Source: Nitrospirota bacterium (GTDB lineage Bacteria; Nitrospinota; Nitrospinia; Nitrospinales; VA-1). Taken from it: a stretch of DNA of 7,261 bases. Below the pieces are notes generated by a model, which was not told the origin of the DNA, ran no database searches, and was given only the letters and a program-made list of their open reading frames with translations. The translations under genes were made by a program, and so were the position numbers. This document shows positions 1-6,017 of this stretch, piece by piece. The stretch spans positions 1 to 7,261 of the forward strand of contig QJWD01000175.1 of NCBI GenBank assembly GCA_003235465.1, in the 5' to 3' direction. How positions within the stretch are numbered: position 1 is the first letter of the stretch; each line of letters begins with the position of its first letter.

Positions 1-1
1 G

Positions 2-790
2 CCGGTATGGCTTTGGCCCCTTTTGCTGGCGCTCATGGTATTTTTACTGGCGGGCCCCGGTCTCGCCGAAGAGCCCGGCGAAGTGCTCTTCCCGGCGGGG
101 GAATTCCTGATGGGCAGCGACGGGCCCGAGAGCCGGGCGGATGAAAAGCCCGTCCACCGGGTGCGCTTGGATGCGTTTTACCTCGACCGCTACGAGGTTT
201 CGGGAAAGGATTTCGAGGCCTACCTTGCCGCCCACCCGAAAGAGCACCCGACCATCACCGGATGGTGGGACCGCAAGATCCGCCCCGACATGGCCGACCG
301 GCCGGTGATAGGCCTGACCTGGCAACGCTGCCAGAACTACTGCGTAAGCCAGGGCAAGCGTCTGCCCACCGAAGCCGAGTGGGAGCGCGCGGCGGCGGGC
401 CAGGAAGGCAGGCGCTACCCCTGGGGCGACCAGCCGCCCGACGCCACGCGCGCCAATTTCGGCCGCTGCTGTTTCATCATGAAGGGCGAAGTGCTGATCC
501 CGGTGAACGAACCGGAGGGAGGCAAAAGCCCCGAGGGGGTGTACGGCCTGGCTGGAAACATTGCCGAATGGGTGTACGATTGGTATGATAAGGACTATTA
601 CAGCCAAAGCCCCGCCGACAATCCCACCGGTCCGGAAAAGGGCGAGCATCGCACCATCCGGGGCGGGGCCTGGAACAGCCTGCCGGGTTATCTGAGGTCT
701 TCCGCAAGGTACGGTTTTGACGACGCCAAGGATTTTTACGGCATCGGGTGCCGCTGCGCCCGCACCGCCTTGCCACCCGCAAGCGATTAG
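2..790 (+). CDS. Exported SUMF1/FGE-fold domain protein, 5' partial
   Basis: This protein has the formylglycine-generating-enzyme-sulfatase (SUMF1) fold. The frame is open to the window edge, and its first visible residues (PVWLWPLLLALMVFLLAGPGLA, then EE) form the hydrophobic core and cleavage region of a Sec signal peptide. The true start therefore probably lies just upstream; the TTG at 23 would cut into the signal. Family motifs in order are the early PAGEFLMGS (about 92-118), LPTEAEWER (362-388), RYPWGD (413-430), GLAGNIAEWVYDWY (545-586), IRGGAW (656-673) and a terminal GCRCAR in place of the usual GFRCA. The two catalytic cysteines that follow RGG in true FGE are Ser (677-679) and Leu (692-694) here, so sulfatase-type Cys oxidation is unlikely. 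It more likely belongs to the non-FGE members of the fold, which have varied or unknown roles. It acts outside the cytoplasm by inference from the signal. The next gene follows 8 nt after the stop. Confidence 0.88.
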   Translation, partial: PVWLWPLLLALMVFLLAGPGLAEEPGEVLFPAGEFLMGSDGPESRADEKPVHRVRLDAFYLDRYEVSGKDFEAYLAAHPKEHPTITGWWDRKIRPDMADRPVIGLTWQRCQNYCVSQGKRLPTEAEWERAAAGQEGRRYPWGDQPPDATRANFGRCCFIMKGEVLIPVNEPEGGKSPEGVYGLAGNIAEWVYDWYDKDYYSQSPADNPTGPEKGEHRTIRGGAWNSLPGYLRSSARYGFDDAKDFYGIGCRCARTALPPASD

Positions 791-792
791 GA
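789..792 (+). promoter_or_regulatory. Ribosome binding site deciding the 799 start
   Basis: AGGA overlaps the TAG stop (788-790) of the SUMF1-fold gene and sits 6 nt before the ATG at 799. This supports 799 over the in-frame start at 748 and suggests coupled translation of the two genes. Confidence 0.6.
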
Positions 793-798
793 CGAATT

Positions 799-1725
799 AT
801 GGATGATCTGGACCAGAAGATCGACAGCATGCAACGCGAAAGACTGTACAGCCTGTTCGAGGAGAACTCGGTTCGCCTGGGCAAGATCAACATCCGCTAC
901 ACGACGAAAAACCAGAAGCTGAGCCTCGAGCGGTTGAACGACGCCTACGCCTCCTTCGAGCGGATGATCCGCGCTATACCCAAGGAACTGCTGAACATCG
1001 AGAAGAAGGCCCGCATCAAGTACCAGGTGCCGTTCACGAAACACCGGCAGGAGCGCCTGCAGATTCATCTGAGCAACGAGATCGACCGCATCCTGAAAAA
1101 AATCGTCGGCGACTACCGCACCCAGTATGCGCCCTTCGGCCAGGCCGACGCGTTCGACCAAAAAGTCGAGAAGAGCCGCGCCGACGCGCTGGAGAACGTC
1201 AACCGGCATCTGGACAAGATCGCGGAGAGCCTGGGCAAGGAGGTTGGCGGCGGGGAGAAGGTCGAACCGGGGCGCATTCAGGAGCTCTACGGCATCGACG
1301 AACACACCCAGCTGCATCTGCAGATCATCGATCCGATACGCAAGATCCACGAGCAGTTGCACGACCTTAAGAAGGCGGGGTTCGACCCGTCGGCGCTGGA
1401 GCCCGTTCACAAGGGGATCGCCATCACCGCCAGCATCGGCAAGAAGGTCGAGGCCAGCTTGCCGCCCAGCCACATGGTGGCCGCGCGCAAGGAATGGAAA
1501 ATGCACGTGGCGCGCGAGGCGCTGGATCTCAAGCAGTTCATCCTCTGCATCGAAGCGCTGGCGGGCCAACTCTTGTTGCCCGGGGAGGCGAGGAACCAGG
1601 AAGTGGTGACGAAGAACTGGAAGCGCATCGAAGAAACCCTTGCGGGCAAGGAAGAAGCGCCGAGCGTGTATGAACACATCGAGCCGTTTTACGCCCTGCT
1701 CGCGGATGGGACCCCAAAAAACTAA
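799..1725 (+). CDS. Uncharacterised mostly helical protein, 308 aa
   Basis: I do not recognise this family. The ATG at 799 is chosen because AGGA (789-792), overlapping the stop of the preceding gene, sits 6 nt before it. A longer reading from 748 would overlap the upstream gene by 43 nt. The product is rich in Glu, Lys, Arg and Leu, with long predicted helices and few glycines. Residues 1-60 and 85-145 look amphipathic and may form coiled coil. A Gly-rich hinge (EVGGGEKVEPG, about 148-158) separates these from a second helical half (165-300) containing LHLQIIDPIRKIHEQLHDLKK-like helix sequence. There is a single Cys at 250. No signal peptide, membrane span or catalytic motif is visible, so it is probably cytoplasmic. 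It lies between an exported SUMF1-fold protein and an S49 lipoprotein peptidase, 8 and 16 nt away, in what looks like one operon. A structural or scaffold role is possible but unsupported. Confidence 0.8.
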   Translation: MDDLDQKIDSMQRERLYSLFEENSVRLGKINIRYTTKNQKLSLERLNDAYASFERMIRAIPKELLNIEKKARIKYQVPFTKHRQERLQIHLSNEIDRILKKIVGDYRTQYAPFGQADAFDQKVEKSRADALENVNRHLDKIAESLGKEVGGGEKVEPGRIQELYGIDEHTQLHLQIIDPIRKIHEQLHDLKKAGFDPSALEPVHKGIAITASIGKKVEASLPPSHMVAARKEWKMHVAREALDLKQFILCIEALAGQLLLPGEARNQEVVTKNWKRIEETLAGKEEAPSVYEHIEPFYALLADGTPKN

Positions 1726-1730
1726 AGGAG
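1724..1730 (+). promoter_or_regulatory. Ribosome binding site of the S49 peptidase gene
   Basis: AAAGGAG begins inside the TAA stop (1723-1725) of the preceding gene and ends 11 nt before the ATG at 1742. It favours the first of the two tandem ATG codons (1742 and 1745) and argues against the longer in-frame reading from 1640. Confidence 0.65.
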
Positions 1731-1741
1731 CCGCTGTTCGA

Positions 1742-2710
1742 ATGATGAGAAGACCAATGCTGGCCGGTTGCATGGCGCTTTTTACGGCTTTCCTCGCCAC
1801 CGGGTGCGCGAACATTTACCTTGGGCCGCGCATCGCGCCGTTTGAGGAAAAGACCCTCGGCGGCAGGGGCGGCAACAAGATCCTGGTGGTCGACCTAGAA
1901 GGCATGATCGCCAACAAGGAGAAGCGCTCGCTCGCCGGCGGCGAAATTGCGCTGGGGATGGTGGATGAAGTGCGCGAGATGCTGGAGAAGGCCGGCGGCG
2001 ACGACGAGATCCGCGCTTTGCTGCTGCGCGTTAACAGCCCCGGCGGCACGGTGACGGCGAGCGACATCATCCATCACCAGGTGCTTCGCTTCAAAGAGAA
2101 GCGGCGCGTGCCGGTTTACGTCTTGATCGAGGACCTGGCGGCCTCGGGCGGCTATTACATCGCCGTGGCGGGCGACCGCATCATCGCCCACCCGACCTCG
2201 CTCACCGGCAGCATCGGCGTGATCGCGCTCAAGCTCAACCTCAAGGAGCTGATGGACAAGGTGGGGGTGGACTTCGAGGTGGTGAAGTCCGGCGACAAGA
2301 AGGATTTCATGTCGCCGCTCCGTCCGCTCACCGACGAGGAGCGGCGGCTCTTTCAGGACACCATCGACCGGTTCCATGCGCGCTTTGTCGAGGTCGTCAG
2401 CCGGGGCCGCCCCGGCCTCGACGACGCGGCGGTGCGTGCCATCGCCGACGGCCGCGTGTACACCGCCACGCAGGCGCTGGACAATAAGATGATCGACCAG
2501 ATCGGCTACCTCGATGACGCTATCGAAACCATGCGGAAGGACCTCAAGGTGGATGAGGTCAAGCTGGTGACGTACTTGAGGCCGGGCGAGTACCGGGGCC
2601 AGATCTATTCGCCGTCGTCCGGGCCGGCCACCGTCAACCTGCTTAACGTGGACCTCGGTCTCAACCTTGAGGCCGGTTCCCCTGAATTCCTGTATCTCTG
2701 GCTGCCCTGA
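1742..2710 (+). CDS. sppA: SppA-type signal peptide peptidase (family S49), putative lipoprotein
   Basis: A 322-aa serine peptidase of family S49, of the short single-domain SppA type (about 36 kDa) rather than the doubled E. coli form. SppA enzymes digest cleaved signal peptides and related membrane peptides. Residues 1-22 are a basic and hydrophobic leader ending in LATGC, a lipobox-like site with Cys22, so the mature protein is probably lipid-anchored. Conserved blocks are LLLRVNSPGGTVTASDII (93-110), the nucleophile segment AASGGYYIA (Ser135), TGSIGVI (155-161), the general-base segment SGDKKDFMSPLRPL (Lys187) and DGRVYTATQALDNKMIDQIG (236-255). The Ser-Lys spacing of 52 residues equals that of Bacillus subtilis SppA (Ser147/Lys199), so the catalytic dyad looks intact. 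The gene closes the apparent three-gene operon. The SppA symbol rests on family resemblance; orthology is not proven. Confidence 0.92.
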   Translation: MMRRPMLAGCMALFTAFLATGCANIYLGPRIAPFEEKTLGGRGGNKILVVDLEGMIANKEKRSLAGGEIALGMVDEVREMLEKAGGDDEIRALLLRVNSPGGTVTASDIIHHQVLRFKEKRRVPVYVLIEDLAASGGYYIAVAGDRIIAHPTSLTGSIGVIALKLNLKELMDKVGVDFEVVKSGDKKDFMSPLRPLTDEERRLFQDTIDRFHARFVEVVSRGRPGLDDAAVRAIADGRVYTATQALDNKMIDQIGYLDDAIETMRKDLKVDEVKLVTYLRPGEYRGQIYSPSSGPATVNLLNVDLGLNLEAGSPEFLYLWLP

Positions 2711-2755
2711 TCCGGCCACGGTATCGGCCTACCCATATTTCACCGAAAGCGTGTT

Positions 2756-2780
2756 CAAGGCGGCGCTTGCCTTGTATTTC
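2756..2780 (+). terminator. Weak terminator-like hairpin after the S49 gene
   Basis: CAAGGC (2756-2761) and GCCTTG (2769-2774) are perfect 6-bp arms around a 7-nt loop, followed by TATTTC. The U tract is poor and the stem short, so termination could be partial or absent. It begins 45 nt after the stop of the S49 gene, and its 3' arm overlaps the proposed -35 box of the next gene. Confidence 0.3.
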
Positions 2781-2800
2781 AACGATATTGAAATTAGAAT
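2772..2800 (+). promoter_or_regulatory. Putative sigma70-type promoter of the cyclase gene
   Basis: TTGTAT (2772-2777) and TAGAAT (2795-2800) are separated by exactly 17 nt. The -10 matches TATAAT at five of six positions; the -35 keeps only the TTG core well. It lies in the most AT-rich stretch of the window, and transcription would start near 2807, giving a leader of about 40 nt. This is a match by eye with no experimental support. Confidence 0.45.
2776..2794. repeat. Inverted repeat, possible operator, within the promoter spacer
   Basis: ATTTCAA (2776-2782) and TTGAAAT (2788-2794) are perfect 7-nt arms around CGATA. The repeat almost fills the space between the proposed -35 and -10 boxes, a common place for a repressor or MerR-like regulator to bind. 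No regulator gene is in the window, and an AT-rich palindrome of this size could occur by chance. Confidence 0.4.
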
Positions 2801-2810
2801 TGAATAAGGA

Positions 2811-2826
2811 CCGGGCATGAGCCCGG
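2811..2826 (+). other. GC-rich hairpin in the leader of the cyclase gene
   Basis: CCGGGC (2811-2816) and GCCCGG (2821-2826) form a perfect 6-bp stem with the four-base loop ATGA. It has no U tract, so it is not a standard terminator. It would lie near the 5' end of the cyclase mRNA, 19 nt before the start codon, where it could protect the 5' end or affect translation. An ATG preceded by AAGGA (2806-2810) lies in the loop and opens a 33-codon out-of-frame ORF (2817-2918). Confidence 0.4.
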
Positions 2827-2845
2827 CCGCGATCAAGGCGAGCGC

Positions 2846-4768
2846 ATGGACGATCAACCGGTCAGAATCCTCATTGCCGACAGCGATGAAGACGACGTAT
2901 TTCTCCTCAAGGATTTGATGCTTGAAGGCTGGCCCGGCCCCGCCCCCGAGGTGGATTGGGCCGCCACCGGCGAGCGCGCGCTCGACCTGCTCGCCAGCCA
3001 TTCTTACTCCCTGTGTTTCTTCGATCTGAAAATCAACGGCACCGACGGGGCGGATCTCCTTGGCGAGGTGCGAAACCGCGGTTATAAAACGCCCGTGGTG
3101 TTCACCAGCGCGAAAAGCGGGGCGGGTCTCGCCGCCGCCAAAACAGCCGGCGCGGTCGATTGCCTGGTGAAGCAGGACCTGTCTCCCATGCGGCTCAGGC
3201 GTTCCATCGAAGGGGCCATCGGGCCGCTGCCTGATCGCGCGGCCCACGTTCCCGCGAAGGGCCTGGAGGACGGGGTGGCCAAGGCAGCGCAGCTCATCCG
3301 TTCCCTGGCCGACCACGGCGCCGGCATCACCGAGGCGCTGGCCATTTTGTGCCGCGCCATGGGCATGGAATCGGTGCATGTGTTTCAGCACATCGAGAGC
3401 CCGCCCTCAACCGCCATCCCCTGGTTTGCCTGGCGAAGGGAGGGGGAGTGTTTTGAAACCGGCGTGCCGGTGGACTATTCGCGCCTCGGGCTTGCCGACT
3501 GCCTGAAGGCGCTCGCTGAAAACCGCTGGGCGCGCGCGGGCGCGGAGCGGCTCTCAGATGAAGCGCGCCGCCATTTTGGCGGCGAGGATGTGAAAGCGCT
3601 GTCGCTTGTGCCCATCGTGCTCGACGACGCGTTCTGGGGCTTTCTCGCCTTTGGCGACCGGCAGGAGAAGAGGCGCTGGCCCGAGGAGCGAATCGAAAGC
3701 GTGCAGGCCCTGGCCGGTCGCCTGGGCAACGAGATCCGCCGCCACCGGGATGAAGTGGCGTTTCGTTCCATCGTCGACAGCACCGCCAGCCAGGTCGGCG
3801 ACGATTTTTTCCGCTCTCTGGTCCGCCATCTGGCGCTGGCGCTGCCCGCCAACCACGTCTACGTGGCCGAGGTGGTCAACGCCCGGCACTCGCAGTGCAA
3901 TATTCTCGCCGGCTGGGAGAGCGGCAAGTTTCTCAACCAGGTGACGTTCCGCGCCTCCAACAACCCATCCGAGGAAGTGATGGCGGGAATGATGAGCGTG
4001 CACGCCGATCATGTCCGCGAAACCTACCCGGGCGATCCTTTTCTCGCTCGCCTGGGGGCCGAGAGCTACGCGGGGGTGCCCTGTTTCGACGCGTCGTTCA
4101 AGGTGGTGGGGCTGTTGTTCGTCATCGACGACAAGCCGCTTCTGGACCAGCAGCGAACGCTGTCGATCCTCAAGGTGTTCGCCGCCCGCGCCGGGGCGGA
4201 GCTCGAGAGAAAGCGCGTCGAGGGCAAGATCCGCAACCTGGCGTATCACGATGCGCTCACCGGCCTGCCCAACCGCGTGCTCCTGAACGACCGGCTTGAA
4301 ATGGCGCTGGCCAACTCGCGCCGCAACCAGAACAAACTGGCGATCCTGTTCGTCGATTTCGACGGCTTCAAGCGCATCAACGACACCCTCGGCCACGCGC
4401 TCGGCGACCAGCTGCTAAAGGGCGTGGCCGAGCGGCTGCGCCAGTGCCTGCGCAAGCAGGACACCGTCTCGCGGCTGGGCGGCGACGAGTTCGTGATACT
4501 GCTTCCCGAAGTGGGGGCGGCCGCCGACGCGGGGAATTTGGCGCGCAAGCTGCTCACCGTGGTGCGCGCGCCGTTCGACCTGGGAGGCAGGGAGGTGCGG
4601 ATCACGCTTTCCATCGGCGTGGCGATTTATCCGCAGGATGGCGAGACGGCGAAGACGCTGCTCAAGCACGCCGACGAGGCGCTGTACCAGGCGAAGAGCA
4701 GGGGCAAGGACAGTTTCGCCTATTACGTGGCGGGCGAGGAAGGTGAGGACAATGGAAGCCCGGATTGA
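2846..4768 (+). CDS. REC-GAF-GAF-GGDEF diguanylate cyclase response regulator
   Basis: A 640-aa signalling protein predicted to make cyclic di-GMP from two GTP under control of an N-terminal receiver. The ATG at 2846 is the first in frame after an upstream TGA (2801) and has a weak AAGGCG ribosome site. REC (about 6-126) keeps phospho-acceptor Asp60, Thr87 and Lys109, but the acidic pair is Asp12-Ser13, the usual aromatic switch residue is Cys106, and Lys109 is followed by Gln rather than Pro. Two GAF-like regions follow (about 150-298 and 305-453); their assignment is by hydrophobic pattern and less certain. The GGDEF domain (about 462-627) has metal-site Asp504 in FVDFDGFKRIND, an intact GGDEF at 545-549 and the product-inhibition I-site RKQD (536-539) five residues before it. 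It should therefore be active and feedback-inhibited. There is no EAL domain, no membrane segment and no histidine kinase nearby, so its partner kinase is unknown. Its 3' end overlaps the MOSC gene. Confidence 0.92.
   Translation: MDDQPVRILIADSDEDDVFLLKDLMLEGWPGPAPEVDWAATGERALDLLASHSYSLCFFDLKINGTDGADLLGEVRNRGYKTPVVFTSAKSGAGLAAAKTAGAVDCLVKQDLSPMRLRRSIEGAIGPLPDRAAHVPAKGLEDGVAKAAQLIRSLADHGAGITEALAILCRAMGMESVHVFQHIESPPSTAIPWFAWRREGECFETGVPVDYSRLGLADCLKALAENRWARAGAERLSDEARRHFGGEDVKALSLVPIVLDDAFWGFLAFGDRQEKRRWPEERIESVQALAGRLGNEIRRHRDEVAFRSIVDSTASQVGDDFFRSLVRHLALALPANHVYVAEVVNARHSQCNILAGWESGKFLNQVTFRASNNPSEEVMAGMMSVHADHVRETYPGDPFLARLGAESYAGVPCFDASFKVVGLLFVIDDKPLLDQQRTLSILKVFAARAGAELERKRVEGKIRNLAYHDALTGLPNRVLLNDRLEMALANSRRNQNKLAILFVDFDGFKRINDTLGHALGDQLLKGVAERLRQCLRKQDTVSRLGGDEFVILLPEVGAAADAGNLARKLLTVVRAPFDLGGREVRITLSIGVAIYPQDGETAKTLLKHADEALYQAKSRGKDSFAYYVAGEEGEDNGSPD
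4737..4743 (+). promoter_or_regulatory. Ribosome binding site of the MOSC gene
   Basis: AGGAAGG lies inside the end of the cyclase gene, 8 nt before the ATG at 4752. This supports 4752 over the upstream in-frame start at 4638, which would add 38 Arg-rich residues foreign to the family. Confidence 0.6.
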
Positions 4769-5420
4769 ATCCGTCAACCTGTCGCTGCCCAGGCGGGTGA
4801 CGCTCCCGGGCGGCCGCGTCATGCACACCGGGCTCTTCAAGGTGCCCGCCCCAGGACCTGTGTACCTGGATACCCTCGGCTTTCAGGGCGACGGCAGCGC
4901 CGACCCGGTTCACCACGGCGGGCCGGACAAGGCGGTGTGCGCCTATTCGGCGGACTATTTCGCCTTCTGGGAGAAGGTCACCGGCAGGCCGATCGCCTTC
5001 GGCGCTTTCGGCGAGAACCTGAGCCTTGGCGGCATCGGCGAGACCGGCGTCCACATCGGCGACGTTTTCCAGGCCGGCACGGCGCGGCTTGAGGTCAGCC
5101 AGCCGCGCCAGCCCTGCCACAAACTCAACAAGGTGTTCGATTTTCAGGAAATGGCCTGCCGCGTGCAGAAGACCGGGTTCAGCGGCTGGTATTTCCGCGT
5201 GCTGGAGCCGGGTTGGGTGACGGCGGGCGATACGCTTTTGCGCCTCGAAACCGGCGCCATCAGCGTTGAGAGCGCGAACGACCTGATGCACAAGAATAAA
5301 AAGGACCCGGCGCGGCTAAGCGCCATTCTCGCCGAGCCCGCGCTTTCGGCAAGCTGGCGCGCGACCTTCGAGAAACGCCTGGGTGCGCTTTCTTCCTCCG
5401 CCCCGGCGGTGGATCCGTGA
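4752..5420 (+). CDS. MOSC domain protein, YiiM type
   Basis: A 222-aa protein of the MOSC family, which bind the molybdenum cofactor. E. coli YiiM uses it to reduce N-hydroxylated bases such as 6-N-hydroxylaminopurine. YiiM-type signatures seen are FQGDGSADPVHHGGPDKAVCAYS (44-66), FGAFGENLSL (83-92), VHIGDVFQAGTARLEVSQPR (100-119) and the conserved cofactor-ligand Cys122 in QPCHKL. The C-terminal part (about 165-210), with SVESANDLMHKNKKDPARLSAIL, fits the three-helix tail of YiiM proteins. Length is close to YiiM. It has no signal peptide, so it is predicted cytoplasmic. The start overlaps the cyclase gene by 17 nt and the end overlaps the next gene by 4 nt, implying co-translation. The substrate in this organism is not shown, so the yiiM symbol is not assigned. 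Confidence 0.9.
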   Translation: MEARIESVNLSLPRRVTLPGGRVMHTGLFKVPAPGPVYLDTLGFQGDGSADPVHHGGPDKAVCAYSADYFAFWEKVTGRPIAFGAFGENLSLGGIGETGVHIGDVFQAGTARLEVSQPRQPCHKLNKVFDFQEMACRVQKTGFSGWYFRVLEPGWVTAGDTLLRLETGAISVESANDLMHKNKKDPARLSAILAEPALSASWRATFEKRLGALSSSAPAVDP

Positions 5421-5980
5421 GCGAGCCCGGGTTCGGCCGCGCGCACCCGGCCGCCGTGTGGGTTTCGTGGCTTAAAACCCATTTCGCGCCGGAAGGCATG
5501 GGCGAAGGCACCCTCCTCGCTTACCTGCATCATTTCGCGGACCTCGGTTTGTTCGAGGCAAGCGAAAGTGGTGAGTTATTGCTCTTTGCTGAGGCGGATG
5601 TCGGCGCGGTGGATGTTGTTCGGCGCGCCCTCGCCCAACAGGCGGACAAGCCCGGTGGTTTCGCGGTGAAGGCGTTCATCGGCCAAGGCGACTTCGACCT
5701 CGCGAGCGCCCTCAAGGAAGCTGAAGCCGTGGCGGGCGCGCCCAGGGAAACACGCGCCCCGGAGCCGGCGTCGGATCTCAGCAACCTGCAGATCGTCAAG
5801 AAGGTGGGTCGTCAGCTGAGGCCGTTTCTCGACCTGGAGAAGGCGGCGCTCGCCCTCCTCGCGGGACCTCTCACCACGAAGGCCGACGCGCAAAAGATAT
5901 TTCATCACCTGCTGTCCCGCACGCAAATGAAGGCTCCCGCAAGAACCTGGGAGCAACTGAGCCGCAAGCGTCACCGCTAG
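5417..5980 (+). CDS. Uncharacterised two-part protein, 187 aa
   Basis: I do not recognise this family. The GTG start at 5417 overlaps the TGA of the MOSC gene (GTGA), a typical translational-coupling arrangement; an alternative ATG at 5498 would remove 27 residues. Two parts are visible. An N-terminal region (about 10-103) of mixed helix and strand contains AVWVSWLKTHF and LLAYLHHFADLGLFEASESGELLLF, the latter resembling a small winged-helix pattern of helix, turn and strand pair. A Pro/Ala/Glu-rich linker (about 104-120) leads to a basic helical tail (121-187) ending SRKRHR. There is no Cys, signal peptide or membrane segment. The basic tail and possible winged-helix character would allow nucleic-acid binding, but that is speculation. 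Coding is supported by strong third-position GC and the tight junction with its neighbour. Confidence 0.72.
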   Translation: MSEPGFGRAHPAAVWVSWLKTHFAPEGMGEGTLLAYLHHFADLGLFEASESGELLLFAEADVGAVDVVRRALAQQADKPGGFAVKAFIGQGDFDLASALKEAEAVAGAPRETRAPEPASDLSNLQIVKKVGRQLRPFLDLEKAALALLAGPLTTKADAQKIFHHLLSRTQMKAPARTWEQLSRKRHR

Positions 5981-6001
5981 TGTTCCAATAATCCCTTTCC
6001 C

Positions 6002-6006
6002 GAGGA
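6002..6006 (+). promoter_or_regulatory. Ribosome binding site of the lipoamide dehydrogenase gene
   Basis: GAGGA lies 11 nt before the ATG at 6018, in the 37-nt gap after the uncharacterised gene. The gap shows no terminator or obvious promoter, so read-through transcription from the genes upstream is possible. Confidence 0.5.
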
Positions 6007-6017
6007 AAACCCCCTTC

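Noticed and set aside
787..1815. 342-codon open frame on the - strand
   Set aside because: It is antisense to the helical protein gene and the start of the S49 gene. Its Leu/Val/Ala/Asp-rich composition mirrors the sense codons, and it has no independent support.
2756..2775. Possible sigma54 (-24/-12) promoter in GGCGGCGCTTGCC
   Set aside because: The invariant GG and GC do not fall at the required 10-nt spacing.
2729..3391. 220-codon open frame on the - strand covering the intergenic gap and receiver domain
   Set aside because: It has no motif, mostly shadows the receiver coding sequence, and would require the cyclase leader to be coding on the other strand.
4638..4751. Longer N-terminus for the MOSC protein
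   Set aside because: The added 38 residues are an Arg-rich translation of the GGDEF coding region in another frame and do not resemble the family; the ribosome site supports 4752.
5933..5954. Inverted repeat GCTCCC/GGGAGC near the end of the 187-aa gene
   Set aside because: It lies inside coding sequence, has a 10-nt loop and no following T tract, so it is not a convincing terminator.
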